Shown in pieces: positions 44,979 to 53,438 of a stretch of DNA of 64,000 bases. The notes below the pieces were generated by a model. The model was not told the origin of the DNA and did not search any database. It saw only the letters and a list, made by a program, of their open reading frames with translations. The stretch lies in contig JANXBZ010000002.1 of assembly GCA_025060475.1 (NCBI GenBank), forward strand, positions 1 through 64,000, written 5' to 3'. This DNA is from Dictyoglomus sp. (GTDB lineage Bacteria; Dictyoglomota; Dictyoglomia; Dictyoglomales; Dictyoglomaceae). Within the stretch, counting starts at the first letter, position 1, and every line of letters starts with the position of its first letter. A program made the translations under genes and the position numbers.

Positions 44979-45994
44979 TAAAGGAGATTATTAAAAAACT
45001 TTCTATGGGAAATAATCTTTCTTTTGAAGAATCTCAACAAATAGTTGAAAGCATTGAGAGAGAGGAAATAACAGAAGCACAACTTGGGGGTATTCTTCTC
45101 TCTTTAAGGGTTAAGGGAGAAACACCTGAAGAAATTGCAGGGTTTATATCTTCTCTTCATAAAAAGGCAAAAAAAGTAATGAATAAGTCTCCTGCCATTG
45201 ATGTTTGTGGAACAGGAGGGGATCAGGCAAAAACTTTTAATATTTCCACAGGGGTAGCCTTTGTTTTAGCAAGTCTTGGTATTCCTGTAGCAAAGCATGG
45301 AAATCGAGCAGTATCAAGTAGGTCTGGAAGTATTGATGTAATTGAAGCCCTAGGTGTAAAATTTTCGGAAGATCCCGAAAAGGTAGCAGAAGAAATAGAT
45401 AAAGTAGGATTAAGCTTTATCTTTGCTCCTTATTTTCATCCCGTGGTAGGAAAGGCGGGAAAGGTAAGGAGAGAGTTGGGGATTGGAACTATTTTTAATC
45501 TTGCAGGTCCTATGCTGAATCCTGCCAATTTACAAGCACAAATTTTAGGTGTATACTCATTAAATATTTTAAAAAAATTAGCTGAATCTGCAAAGATTCT
45601 AGGACGAAAAAATATTTTATTTTATCATGGGAGAGAAGATGGAATAGACGAGATCTCATTAAGTGGTCCCACAGAGATGGCTTGGGTAAAGGAAAAGGAT
45701 ATAGATTATTTTGTCTTTCATCCCAAAGATATAGGACTTAGAACCTATCCTTTAGAGGAATTTGTTGGGGGTACTCCCCAAGAAAATGCAGAAATTCTTA
45801 TAAATATCTTTAAAGGAAAAGGAACTCCTGCTCAAACAGATATTCTTTCCTTAAATAGTGCCTTTGGTCTTTTAGTGTTAGGAAAGGTTAAGAATGTTAA
45901 AGAGGGATTTGAAAGAATAAAAGAACATATTTTAGAAGGTAAAGTATACCAATTTTTAGAGAGGTTAAGGGGGATGAAAGAATGGGTATACTAG
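44975..45994 (+). CDS. trpD: anthranilate phosphoribosyltransferase
   Basis: Joins anthranilate to PRPP. Its 339 residues include the PRPP motif CGTGGDQAKTFNIST and the NRAVSSRSGS stretch. Length is normal for a non-fused TrpD. It overlaps trpG by 4 bp (ATGA) and trpC by 13 bp. Confidence 0.96.
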   Translation: MIKEIIKKLSMGNNLSFEESQQIVESIEREEITEAQLGGILLSLRVKGETPEEIAGFISSLHKKAKKVMNKSPAIDVCGTGGDQAKTFNISTGVAFVLASLGIPVAKHGNRAVSSRSGSIDVIEALGVKFSEDPEKVAEEIDKVGLSFIFAPYFHPVVGKAGKVRRELGIGTIFNLAGPMLNPANLQAQILGVYSLNILKKLAESAKILGRKNILFYHGREDGIDEISLSGPTEMAWVKEKDIDYFVFHPKDIGLRTYPLEEFVGGTPQENAEILINIFKGKGTPAQTDILSLNSAFGLLVLGKVKNVKEGFERIKEHILEGKVYQFLERLRGMKEWVY

Positions 45995-46794
45995 AAGAAT
46001 TAGTAGAAGAAAAAAGGAAATACTTAAAAAAAAGAAGTTTTATCATTCCTATATCATTACCAGAAAAGGAAAAAGATATTTTTTTTAAAACTATAAATCT
46101 TCCTGGATTAAAATTAATTGCAGAGATAAAGCCTTCTTCTCCTGTCAAGGGAAAGCTTTTGAAAAACTTTTCTCTTTCTGAAATTGCAGAAATATATGAT
46201 GAAATGGAAGAAGTATCTTGTATCTCTGTTTTAACAGCAGAAAGTTTTTCAGCAAGTTTAATGAATCTACAACTAGTAAGAAAAATTACAAAAAAGCCTA
46301 TCCTTCAAAAGGACTTTATTATTACCTTTGAACAAGTATATGAGGGAAGAATTTTAGGAGCAGATGCTATTCTTCTTATTGCAAGGATTCTTTCAGAAAA
46401 GGAATTAGAGAATCTATATAATCTTTCTAAGGATTTGAATTTAGAACCAATTATAGAGATATATGAAAAAGAAGAACTAGAAAAAGTATTACCTTTAAAT
46501 CCAAGAATTTTAATGATAAACAACAGAAATTTAGATAATTTTCAAGTAAATATATCTCATACTTTGGAGCTATTACCTTATATCCCAAAGAATATTCATG
46601 TAATAAGTGCCAGTGGTATAAAAAGTGGAAAGGATGTGGAAGTTTTATATAAAGCAGGAGTAAAGGGAATCTTGGTAGGAGAAAGTATTGTATCAAGTTC
46701 TGATCCCAAAGAGAAAATAAAAGAACTTTTAAAACCATTAAAATCTAAAATTATTTTTGAAAAAATAGTCTACGAACATAACCCTAATTTTTAA
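45982..46794 (+). CDS. trpC: indole-3-glycerol phosphate synthase
   Basis: Closes the indole ring in the cytoplasm. The 270-residue TIM barrel has EIKPSSPVKG, ILQKDFI and ISASGIKSG, the family motifs with catalytic Lys and Glu. The usual EIKxxSPSKG has a Val in place of the second Ser. It is not fused to TrpF. It lies inside the trp operon with 4 bp to trpF. Confidence 0.95.
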   Translation: MGILEELVEEKRKYLKKRSFIIPISLPEKEKDIFFKTINLPGLKLIAEIKPSSPVKGKLLKNFSLSEIAEIYDEMEEVSCISVLTAESFSASLMNLQLVRKITKKPILQKDFIITFEQVYEGRILGADAILLIARILSEKELENLYNLSKDLNLEPIIEIYEKEELEKVLPLNPRILMINNRNLDNFQVNISHTLELLPYIPKNIHVISASGIKSGKDVEVLYKAGVKGILVGESIVSSSDPKEKIKELLKPLKSKIIFEKIVYEHNPNF

Positions 46795-46798
46795 GATT

Positions 46799-47428
46799 AT
46801 GTGGATAAAAATTTGTGGAATTAAAGATGTTTTTTCTGCTTTACATGTATACTCAGAAGGTGGCAATGCTCTAGGTTTTATATTTGTTCCTGAAAGTAAA
46901 AGATTTTTGTCCATAGAAGATGCAAAAAAAATAGCACCTTTTATAAAATCAATTCCTATTCTTAAAATTGGGGTTTTTCAAAATGTAAAAAGGAATGAAG
47001 TTAGCGAAGTGTTAAAAATATTTCCCTTGGACGGAATCCAATTTCATGGAGATGAATCTCCATCTTTCTGTAAAGAATTTAAAGATTTCTTTCTCATAAA
47101 GGCTTTTAATTTAGTTAACAATATTTCTTTAGATAATATTAAAAAAGAAATTTCAAAATACTCTTTTTGTCATATTCTTTTAGATAGAAGAAAAGATTCT
47201 TTTCGAATTTCTTGGGAGGAATTTTTAGAGAAGGCATATTTAATCTCAAAAGACTTTCCTGTAATTCTTGCAGGAGGAATTAATGAAGAGAATTTAGATT
47301 CTGCTTTGAGCATAAATCCCTGGGGAATTGATCTCTCTAGTGGTGTAGAAAATGAGAAAGGAGAAAAAGATTTGGAAAAAATATCAAGATTTTTGAGGAA
47401 GGTGAGAAAAAAAGATGAGACTTCCTGA
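46799..47428 (+). CDS. trpF: phosphoribosylanthranilate isomerase
   Basis: Amadori isomerase of tryptophan synthesis. The 209-residue TIM barrel starts [12 protein letters not shown] (catalytic Cys) and has [12 protein letters not shown] and [10 protein letters not shown], with the catalytic Asp in [10 protein letters not shown]. It is a monofunctional type. It has no obvious ribosome site and starts 4 bp after trpC; it overlaps trpB by 14 bp. Confidence 0.95.
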   Translation: MWIKICGIKDVFSALHVYSEGGNALGFIFVPESKRFLSIEDAKKIAPFIKSIPILKIGVFQNVKRNEVSEVLKIFPLDGIQFHGDESPSFCKEFKDFFLIKAFNLVNNISLDNIKKEISKYSFCHILLDRRKDSFRISWEEFLEKAYLISKDFPVILAGGINEENLDSALSINPWGIDLSSGVENEKGEKDLEKISRFLRKVRKKDETS

Positions 47429-48617
47429 TGAAAGGGGATATTTCGGAGAGTTTGGAGGAAGATTTGTTCCCGAGACTTTGATGGAGCCTCTTTTAGAATT
47501 GGAAAGAGCATATAAGGAAATAGAAAGGGATAAAAATTTTTGGGAAGAATATAAAAAATATCTGAAAGAGTATGTGGGAAGACCTACTCCTCTTTATTTT
47601 GCCAAAAATCTGTCTTCATATATTAATGCAAAGGTATATTTAAAAAGAGAAGATTTATGTCATACAGGGGCTCATAAAATAAATAATGCTCTTGGACAAG
47701 CACTTTTAGCAAAATATCTTGGAAAAAAAAGAATAATTGCGGAGACGGGAGCAGGACAACATGGGGTTGCAGTGGCAACGGTATGCGCCCTTTTAGGATT
47801 TGAATGTACCATATATATGGGAGAAGAGGATTGTAATAGGCAAAAGATGAATGTTTTAAGGATGAAGCTTCTTGGAGCAAAGGTTATTCCCGTAAAAACA
47901 GGCTCAAGGACATTAAAATCCGCTATAAATTCAGCTTTAAGGGATTGGGTAAGCCATCCTGAAGATACTTATTATCTCTTGGGTTCTGTAGTAGGACCTC
48001 ATCCCTATCCCATGATTGTAAGAGATTTTCAGAAAATTATTGGAGAAGAAGCAAAAGAACAGATTTTAGAAATGGAAAATACTTTACCCAATTACTTAAT
48101 AGCCTGTGTTGGGGGAGGCAGTAATGCTATTGGACTTTTTTATCCCTTTTTAAAGGATCCTGTGAAAATTATTGGAGTAGAAGGAGGGGGAAAAGGGATT
48201 GATTCAAATCTTCATTCAGCAAGTATTTGTGCAGGAAGGGTGGGAGTTCTTCATGGAGCAAAAATGTTTCTCCTTCAAGACGAATATGGAAATATCTTAG
48301 ATACCCATTCTATATCAGCAGGATTAGATTATCCTGGGGTTGGTCCTGAACATAGCTTTTTAGCGAAGATAGGTAGAGTAAAATATGATTATGCAACCGA
48401 TGATATGGCATTAAAGGGATTCTTAGCTTTGACAAAATTAGAGGGAATTATTCCTGCTTTAGAGAGTGCCCATGCCTTAGGGTATCTCTTGGAAAAAAGA
48501 AGAGAATTTCCTGAGGAAAACCCCATAATTATTGTTAATCTTTCAGGAAGAGGAGATAAAGATTTAGATATTATCTATAAAGCAATGGAGGAGAATAATG
48601 AGCAAAATCTTGGATAA
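47415..48617 (+). CDS. trpB: tryptophan synthase beta subunit
   Basis: PLP enzyme joining indole and serine. The 400-residue protein has the PLP lysine in [15 protein letters not shown] and the [15 protein letters not shown] stretch, and the phosphate loop [10 protein letters not shown]. It is the canonical TrpB1 form that pairs with TrpA, which overlaps its end by 20 bp. Confidence 0.97.
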   Translation: MRLPDERGYFGEFGGRFVPETLMEPLLELERAYKEIERDKNFWEEYKKYLKEYVGRPTPLYFAKNLSSYINAKVYLKREDLCHTGAHKINNALGQALLAKYLGKKRIIAETGAGQHGVAVATVCALLGFECTIYMGEEDCNRQKMNVLRMKLLGAKVIPVKTGSRTLKSAINSALRDWVSHPEDTYYLLGSVVGPHPYPMIVRDFQKIIGEEAKEQILEMENTLPNYLIACVGGGSNAIGLFYPFLKDPVKIIGVEGGGKGIDSNLHSASICAGRVGVLHGAKMFLLQDEYGNILDTHSISAGLDYPGVGPEHSFLAKIGRVKYDYATDDMALKGFLALTKLEGIIPALESAHALGYLLEKRREFPEENPIIIVNLSGRGDKDLDIIYKAMEENNEQNLG

Positions 48618-49356
48618 ATTTAAAGAAAAGAAAAAATTAATATTTATCCCTTTCTTTGTTGCAGGATATCCTTCCTTTTTCTTCTTGGAAGATTTTCTTT
48701 TAAAATATAAAGATAAGATAGATATATTGGAATTGGGAATTCCCTTTTCTGATCCTATAGCGGATGGTCCTATATTAGAAGAAGTGAATTATCAAGCTAT
48801 TAAAAAAGGAGTAAATTTTGAGAATACGATAAATTGGCTTAAAGAGAAAAAAATTCCATCTCAAATTACTACAATTCTTCTTCTTTATTTTAATTTAATT
48901 TATCAAAATTTAGAAAAAAATCTTCAAAGAATAAAGGAGGTGGGAATAGAAGGATTAGTTATTCCAGATCTTCCCTTTGAAGAGGCAGAAAGTTTTCTAG
49001 AGCTTTTTAAAAGCTATAATTTGGATTTAATATTCTTTTTATCACCAACAACTAATAAAGATAGAAAAGAAAAAATATTAAAGTTGGCAGAAAGTTTTAT
49101 TTACTGTATATCAGTGAAAGGCGTTACTGGAGAAAGAGAAGAGCTTTCTTCTGATGGAATAAGATTTATAAAGGGAATTAGAGAGAAAAGTAATAAACCC
49201 TTAGTTTGGGGTTTTGGTTTAAGTAGAAGAGAACATATAAGAGCATTAAAGGGATTGGTAGATGGTGTAATAGTAGGGAGTGCTTTTGCAAAAAGAATAT
49301 TAGAAGGAAAAGATTTTGAATCATATTTTCTTGATCTTTTTGAAGAAACTTTATGA
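48598..49356 (+). CDS. trpA: tryptophan synthase alpha subunit
   Basis: Cleaves indole-3-glycerol phosphate to indole, passed to TrpB. The 252-residue TIM barrel shows [15 protein letters not shown] (catalytic Asp; the catalytic Glu lies in ILELGIP), [10 protein letters not shown] and the phosphate loop [10 protein letters not shown]. Length is normal. It is the last gene of the tryptophan set; the xylanase gene follows only 14 bp later with no terminator. Confidence 0.96.
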   Translation: MSKILDKFKEKKKLIFIPFFVAGYPSFFFLEDFLLKYKDKIDILELGIPFSDPIADGPILEEVNYQAIKKGVNFENTINWLKEKKIPSQITTILLLYFNLIYQNLEKNLQRIKEVGIEGLVIPDLPFEEAESFLELFKSYNLDLIFFLSPTTNKDRKEKILKLAESFIYCISVKGVTGEREELSSDGIRFIKGIREKSNKPLVWGFGLSRREHIRALKGLVDGVIVGSAFAKRILEGKDFESYFLDLFEETL

Positions 49357-49370
49357 GGGGTTTTTAAACG

Positions 49371-50438
49371 ATGAGAAACTTTTTGTTTTTTACTGTATTC
49401 TTACTCTCAATTTTTTTATCACTCTCATGTGAGGAGGAAAAAATGAACAAGGAAATCCCAGCTTTAAAGGAAGTTTATAAAAATTATTTTCCTATTGGAG
49501 CTGCAGTAAATCCGACTACCATAAATACTCATAAAGCTCTTTTAGAAAAACACTTCAATAGTATTACACCTGAAAATCAAATGAAATGGGAGATTATTCA
49601 TCCATCGCCTGATGTTTATAATTTCTCTGAAGCGGATAAAATTGTTGAATTTGCTCTTAAAAATAATATGAAAATTAGAGGACATACTCTTCTTTGGCAT
49701 CAGCAAGTTCCTTCATGGGTATTTAGAGATGATAAGGGGAATCTTGTAAGTAAGGAGGTTCTTCTAAAGAGGCTTGAAGAACATATCAAGAGGGTAGTTG
49801 GATATTACAAAGGAAAAGTTTATGCCTGGGATGTGGTGAATGAAGCAATCTCTGACAATCCTTCTGAATTCTTAAGGGATGCTCCCTGGTATAAAATTGG
49901 TGGGGAAGAGATTATAGAAAAAGCCTTTATTTGGGCTCATGAGGCAGATCCTAATGCCTTATTATTTTATAATGATTACAATTTGGAAGAACCAAGAAAA
50001 AGAGACAAAGCTTATGAATTGGTAAAAAGACTTAAGGAAAAGAAAATACCTATTCATGGTGTTGGTATTCAAGGACATTGGACATTGAGCTGGCCTACTC
50101 CAAGTATGTTAGAGGAATCTATTAAAAAATTTCAATCCTTAGGAGTACAAGTTCAAATTACGGAGTTTGATATCTCCATATATTATGATAGAAACGAGAA
50201 TGCTAATTTTACAGATCCTCCTTTAGATCGTATTGAAAGACAAGCAGAGATTTATAAAAAAGCCTTTGAAGTTTTAAGAAGATATAAAAATGTTATTACT
50301 GGAGTAACTTTCTGGGGGGTAGCTGATGATGCTACTTGGCTTGATTACTGGCCAGTTAGAGGGAGAAAAGATCATCCTTTACTTTTTGATGTGAAACATA
50401 GTCCTAAAAAAGCCTTTTGGGAAGTTATTAATTTATAG
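49371..50438 (+). CDS. xynA: endo-1,4-beta-xylanase, GH10
   Basis: Cuts the xylan backbone. The 355-residue GH10 protein has acid/base E158 (WDVVNEAI) and nucleophile E265 (QITEFDI). Residues 1-20 form a signal peptide ending SLSC, a lipobox-like site with Ser rather than Leu at -3, so lipid anchoring or secretion is likely. It resembles XynA described from Dictyoglomus. A second in-frame ATG (49443) right after the signal has a strong GAGGAGG site and would give a cytoplasmic form. It lies 14 bp behind trpA and 14 bp before a DOMON gene. Confidence 0.95.
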   Translation: MRNFLFFTVFLLSIFLSLSCEEEKMNKEIPALKEVYKNYFPIGAAVNPTTINTHKALLEKHFNSITPENQMKWEIIHPSPDVYNFSEADKIVEFALKNNMKIRGHTLLWHQQVPSWVFRDDKGNLVSKEVLLKRLEEHIKRVVGYYKGKVYAWDVVNEAISDNPSEFLRDAPWYKIGGEEIIEKAFIWAHEADPNALLFYNDYNLEEPRKRDKAYELVKRLKEKKIPIHGVGIQGHWTLSWPTPSMLEESIKKFQSLGVQVQITEFDISIYYDRNENANFTDPPLDRIERQAEIYKKAFEVLRRYKNVITGVTFWGVADDATWLDYWPVRGRKDHPLLFDVKHSPKKAFWEVINL

Positions 50439-50452
50439 GAGGTTTTATAAAA

Positions 50453-51013
50453 ATGAAAAATTTGATAATTTTTATTTTGATAATTTCCATTCTTTCTTCT
50501 TTTGTTTTAGCTCAGGAAAAACCCACATCATCACCTAAGATTGATGGAAAACTTTCTCCTAACGAATATCAGAATTATGCTAGTTTTTCTAATGGAGAGT
50601 TTAGAATATTCTGGAGCATAATAGAGGACGAAGTTTATATTTTGATGATAGGAAAGACAAAGGGATGGGTAGCCTTAGGAATTAATCCTACGGTGAAAGC
50701 AGGAAATGCGGACTATATAATTGGCTATGTAACAGATAAAGAAGTAAAGGTCCTAGATTATTTTGCTCCAGAAGCCCATGTGAGGCATACATTAGATACA
50801 AAACTTGAAGGGAAAAATGATATATTAGAGTTTGCAGGATCGGAAGATAAAGAATTTACGTATATAGAGTTAAAAAGAAAGCTTTCTACTAAGGACAAGT
50901 ATGATAAAGATTTCCCAAAATCTGGAAAACTAAACATAGTTTGGGCATTAGGACCTAATGATGATCCTTCTTCAAAGCATATAAAAGCAGGTTATGGCGT
51001 TTTGAGTTACTAA
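50453..51013 (+). CDS. secreted DOMON-domain protein
   Basis: A 186-residue exported protein: signal peptide 1-21 (ending LAQ) and a single DOMON-type beta-sandwich with the hallmark KGWVALGINP at about 68-77. DOMON domains bind heme or sugar and are structurally related to family 9 carbohydrate-binding modules. As it directly follows the GH10 gene (14 bp) with its own GGAGG site, it may assist xylan binding or electron transfer. That is inference; no enzyme function is assigned. Confidence 0.83.
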   Translation: MKNLIIFILIISILSSFVLAQEKPTSSPKIDGKLSPNEYQNYASFSNGEFRIFWSIIEDEVYILMIGKTKGWVALGINPTVKAGNADYIIGYVTDKEVKVLDYFAPEAHVRHTLDTKLEGKNDILEFAGSEDKEFTYIELKRKLSTKDKYDKDFPKSGKLNIVWALGPNDDPSSKHIKAGYGVLSY

Positions 51014-51030
51014 AATTACTAAATAGTAAA

Positions 51031-51071
51031 GAGCCAATGGTATAGAAATTTTAATATTATACCATTGGCTC
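51031..51071. terminator. bidirectional hairpin between DOMON and purC genes
   Basis: GAGCCAATGGTATA and TATACCATTGGCTC form a perfect 14-bp stem with a 13-base AT-rich loop, midway between convergent genes. It has only short T-rich flanks and probably serves both strands. Confidence 0.75.
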
Positions 51072-51089
51072 TCATTTAAATTAATTTAA

Positions 51090-52112
51090 TTAGTTTAATA
51101 GTAATTCTTCTAATTTTTTCATGATATCCTTAATGGGTGGAGTTTCAAACCATTCTCTTTTTGTAAGTTCATTAGCATAGGCTTTGTAAATTAGAGAAAT
51201 AAGGTTTGCAAGTTCTTTAGGAAGAGAGGGAGGAGCACTTACAAAATCTTTCCATTGAAATCTATCTTTCTTTTTTGCCTCTTCAACTTCTTTGTACCAT
51301 GGAGTTTTTCTGTAATATATTCTTGCAATTTCTTTGCTTACGGGTAGTCCATTATATGTAAATCTACATTCATCTAAAGTTCCAACTGCATCTACTAACA
51401 TGAAATTTCTCTCGAGATCAAAGGCAAATTCTACTTTTCCGTCTTCGTTCATGAGACCAATTCTTTCTCCCGCTTTTGTTATTTCGTTATCTATAAACAA
51501 AGTAAGATCAATTAATTTCTGGAATTCTTCCTCTTCAAACCCACTTATGTTTTTTGCTTCTTCGTAGGAAAGATATCTATCATTTACTTCAAGTTTTGTG
51601 GAGAAATCTACGATAGGTTTTTCAAGTTTTTCTCCTGGGGTAGGATCTTTCTTCAGTCCTAAATCTTCCAATTTTAAACTTCCTTCTTTTAATCTTCTAA
51701 AAACTGAAGAACCTTCAGGAAGGGAATTTCTATATATAACCTCTAAAGGAATGAGAAAATTTCCTTTTTCTAGTTTAAATATAGAATAATCGTAAATTTT
51801 ATCTTTTAACTCAGGTTTCAGTACTCTTACCATCTTAAATTCCATAACATTTGAGGGTGACTTCAGTTCTGAAAGAGTCTTTATTCTATCATCTTCTATG
51901 AGTCCCAAGTAGTGGGTTTTTATTCCCTTTTCTTCTAATTTTTCAAAGAAATATGCGGTAGTAATACAGATTGCTTTTCCTTTCTCTTCAATATGATCTG
52001 GCATTTCTCCATAATCAAAAACAGAATATCTGTCTGAAAAAATAAATCTTCCCCTTCCTAGAGTTTTTTCTGTGGGATTTTCTAGAATTATAAGATCCTT
52101 TACACTACCCAT
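51090..52112 (-). CDS. purC: SAICAR synthetase, long form
   Basis: Adds aspartate to CAIR in purine synthesis. At 340 residues it is much longer than the usual 235-245 bacterial PurC. It shows LGRGRFIFSDRYSVFDYGEMPD (ATP-binding and substrate start), RLKEGS, and TLDECRFTY near 247. The length and shape suggest the long PurC subfamily; the extra C-terminal segment (from about 275) is unassigned. GAGGAGG precedes the ATG. It overlaps purE by 13 bp. Confidence 0.87.
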   Translation of the reverse strand: MGSVKDLIILENPTEKTLGRGRFIFSDRYSVFDYGEMPDHIEEKGKAICITTAYFFEKLEEKGIKTHYLGLIEDDRIKTLSELKSPSNVMEFKMVRVLKPELKDKIYDYSIFKLEKGNFLIPLEVIYRNSLPEGSSVFRRLKEGSLKLEDLGLKKDPTPGEKLEKPIVDFSTKLEVNDRYLSYEEAKNISGFEEEEFQKLIDLTLFIDNEITKAGERIGLMNEDGKVEFAFDLERNFMLVDAVGTLDECRFTYNGLPVSKEIARIYYRKTPWYKEVEEAKKKDRFQWKDFVSAPPSLPKELANLISLIYKAYANELTKREWFETPPIKDIMKKLEELLLN

Positions 52113-52576
52113 CTTCTTACCTCCTCATCGTCTTTTTCTAGTTCTTCCTTCTTTTCTTTCTGATAAGCTTCTAGTCTTTCAGCAAGTTCTTTATATTTTA
52201 AAGCAAGAATTTTGCATGCAGAAAGACCCGCTTGTTCTGGTTCTAGTACTGTTAATGGTGCAACACCAGATGGCATTCTTAAAGTAGAGAATATGTCAAC
52301 CCCTGAAAACTTTTCGCTATATGGAGGGCAGGCAATTACAGGTTTTGTAGTGTTTGCATCTACAAAACCACTTAAAGCATTGCTTCTTCCTGCTACAGTT
52401 ATGAAAACCACATCTTCTTTTTCATATTCTTTTATTATTTCTAAAACCTTCAAAGGTACTTTATGGGCAGATGCTACTCTCATTACATATTCTACGCCCA
52501 GCTTTTTTAAGGTTTCTGCAATTTTTTTGGACCAGTCTAAATCTCCCTTAGATCCCATAATAATGACTACCTTCAT
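52100..52576 (-). CDS. purE: AIR carboxylase, class II PurE
   Basis: Makes CAIR from AIR. The 158-residue protein resembles the class II (animal and Treponema) PurE that uses CO2 directly, not the class I type needing N5-CAIR from PurK. Evidence: RVASAHKVP (class I has SAHRTP), FITVAGRSNALSG in place of IAGAGGAAHL, and FSTLRMPSGVAPLTVL. I start at ATG 52576 because GGAGGT lies before it; the longer frame adds 18 residues. It follows thiD closely and may be cotranscribed with the thi operon. Confidence 0.88.
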   Translation of the reverse strand: MKVVIIMGSKGDLDWSKKIAETLKKLGVEYVMRVASAHKVPLKVLEIIKEYEKEDVVFITVAGRSNALSGFVDANTTKPVIACPPYSEKFSGVDIFSTLRMPSGVAPLTVLEPEQAGLSACKILALKYKELAERLEAYQKEKKEELEKDDEEVRRWVV

Positions 52577-52601
52577 TTTATTACCTCCATTTTTTTTATT
52601 T

Positions 52602-53438
52602 TTATATCCTAAGAGGAGCTGACTTGTCAAAGGATATATTGATTATTTTTTTCCCTTTCCCAATATTTATAGCATTTTTAATGCTTTTTATTATATAGTT
52701 TTTTGTCTTCAAAAAGGCACTGTAGTAATCATAACCCATGGCCAAGAAAGTAGCTAAAGCTGAAGAGAAAGTACAACCCGTTCCATGTACTTCTTTTTCG
52801 GTGTTTATTCTTTTACTGGATTTTATGTAAAAATTATTATCTTTGAAGAGAATATCAATAATCTTTTCTCCCTCCCAGTGCCCTCCCTTTATTACTACAG
52901 TTTTTGCTCCGAGTTCTCTTAAGATTTTGGCAGAGAGTTTTGCATCTTCTATATTTTTTATTTTAATTTTTGTGAGAATCTCTGCTTCGGGAATATTCGG
53001 AGTAATAATGTCACAAAGAGAAATTAGGTTTTTTAATTCTTCTAAGGCAGACTCCTCAAGGAGAGAAACTCCTGTTGTTGGTCTTATAATGGGATCAAGG
53101 ACAATATTTTTAAGATTATATTTTTTAATTATGTTGCAAACAATACTGATAATGTTTTTTGAATATAGAACACCAATTTTTACCGCGTCTATCATACAGT
53201 CGGAAAGAATTATTTCAAGATTTTTTAGTATTATCTTCTCATCTATTTTAAATACTTCGTAGACCTTTTGGGTGTCTTGAATGGTTAAACAAGTAGGTAT
53301 ACATAATGCATATCCTCCAAGAGAATGTATGGTCTTCAGGTCAGAAAGTAAACCTGCTCCTCCTGAAGGATCATATCCTGCTATTACAAGAATCTTTTTT
53401 ATATTATCTACTGTTTTTGATGGCACAAAGTTCACCAC
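52602..53438 (-). CDS. thiD: hydroxymethylpyrimidine (phosphate) kinase
   Basis: Phosphorylates HMP-P to HMP-PP for thiamine synthesis. Its 278 residues contain the ribokinase-fold motifs AGYDPSGGAGLLSDLK and HGTGCTFSSALATFLA (anion hole and catalytic base in VHGTG). It overlaps the end of thiC by 35 bp, so the exact start (GTG at 53438 or a later GTG) is uncertain. Last thiamine gene of the operon. Confidence 0.93.
   Translation of the reverse strand: MVNFVPSKTVDNIKKILVIAGYDPSGGAGLLSDLKTIHSLGGYALCIPTCLTIQDTQKVYEVFKIDEKIILKNLEIILSDCMIDAVKIGVLYSKNIISIVCNIIKKYNLKNIVLDPIIRPTTGVSLLEESALEELKNLISLCDIITPNIPEAEILTKIKIKNIEDAKLSAKILRELGAKTVVIKGGHWEGEKIIDILFKDNNFYIKSSKRINTEKEVHGTGCTFSSALATFLAMGYDYYSAFLKTKNYIIKSIKNAINIGKGKKIINISFDKSAPLRI

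Noticed and set aside
52843-53262. A 139-residue plus-strand ORF opposite thiD.
   Set aside because: It is a shadow of thiD, one of many such antisense ORFs across the thi, leu and ilv genes; it has no ribosome site or recognisable motif.
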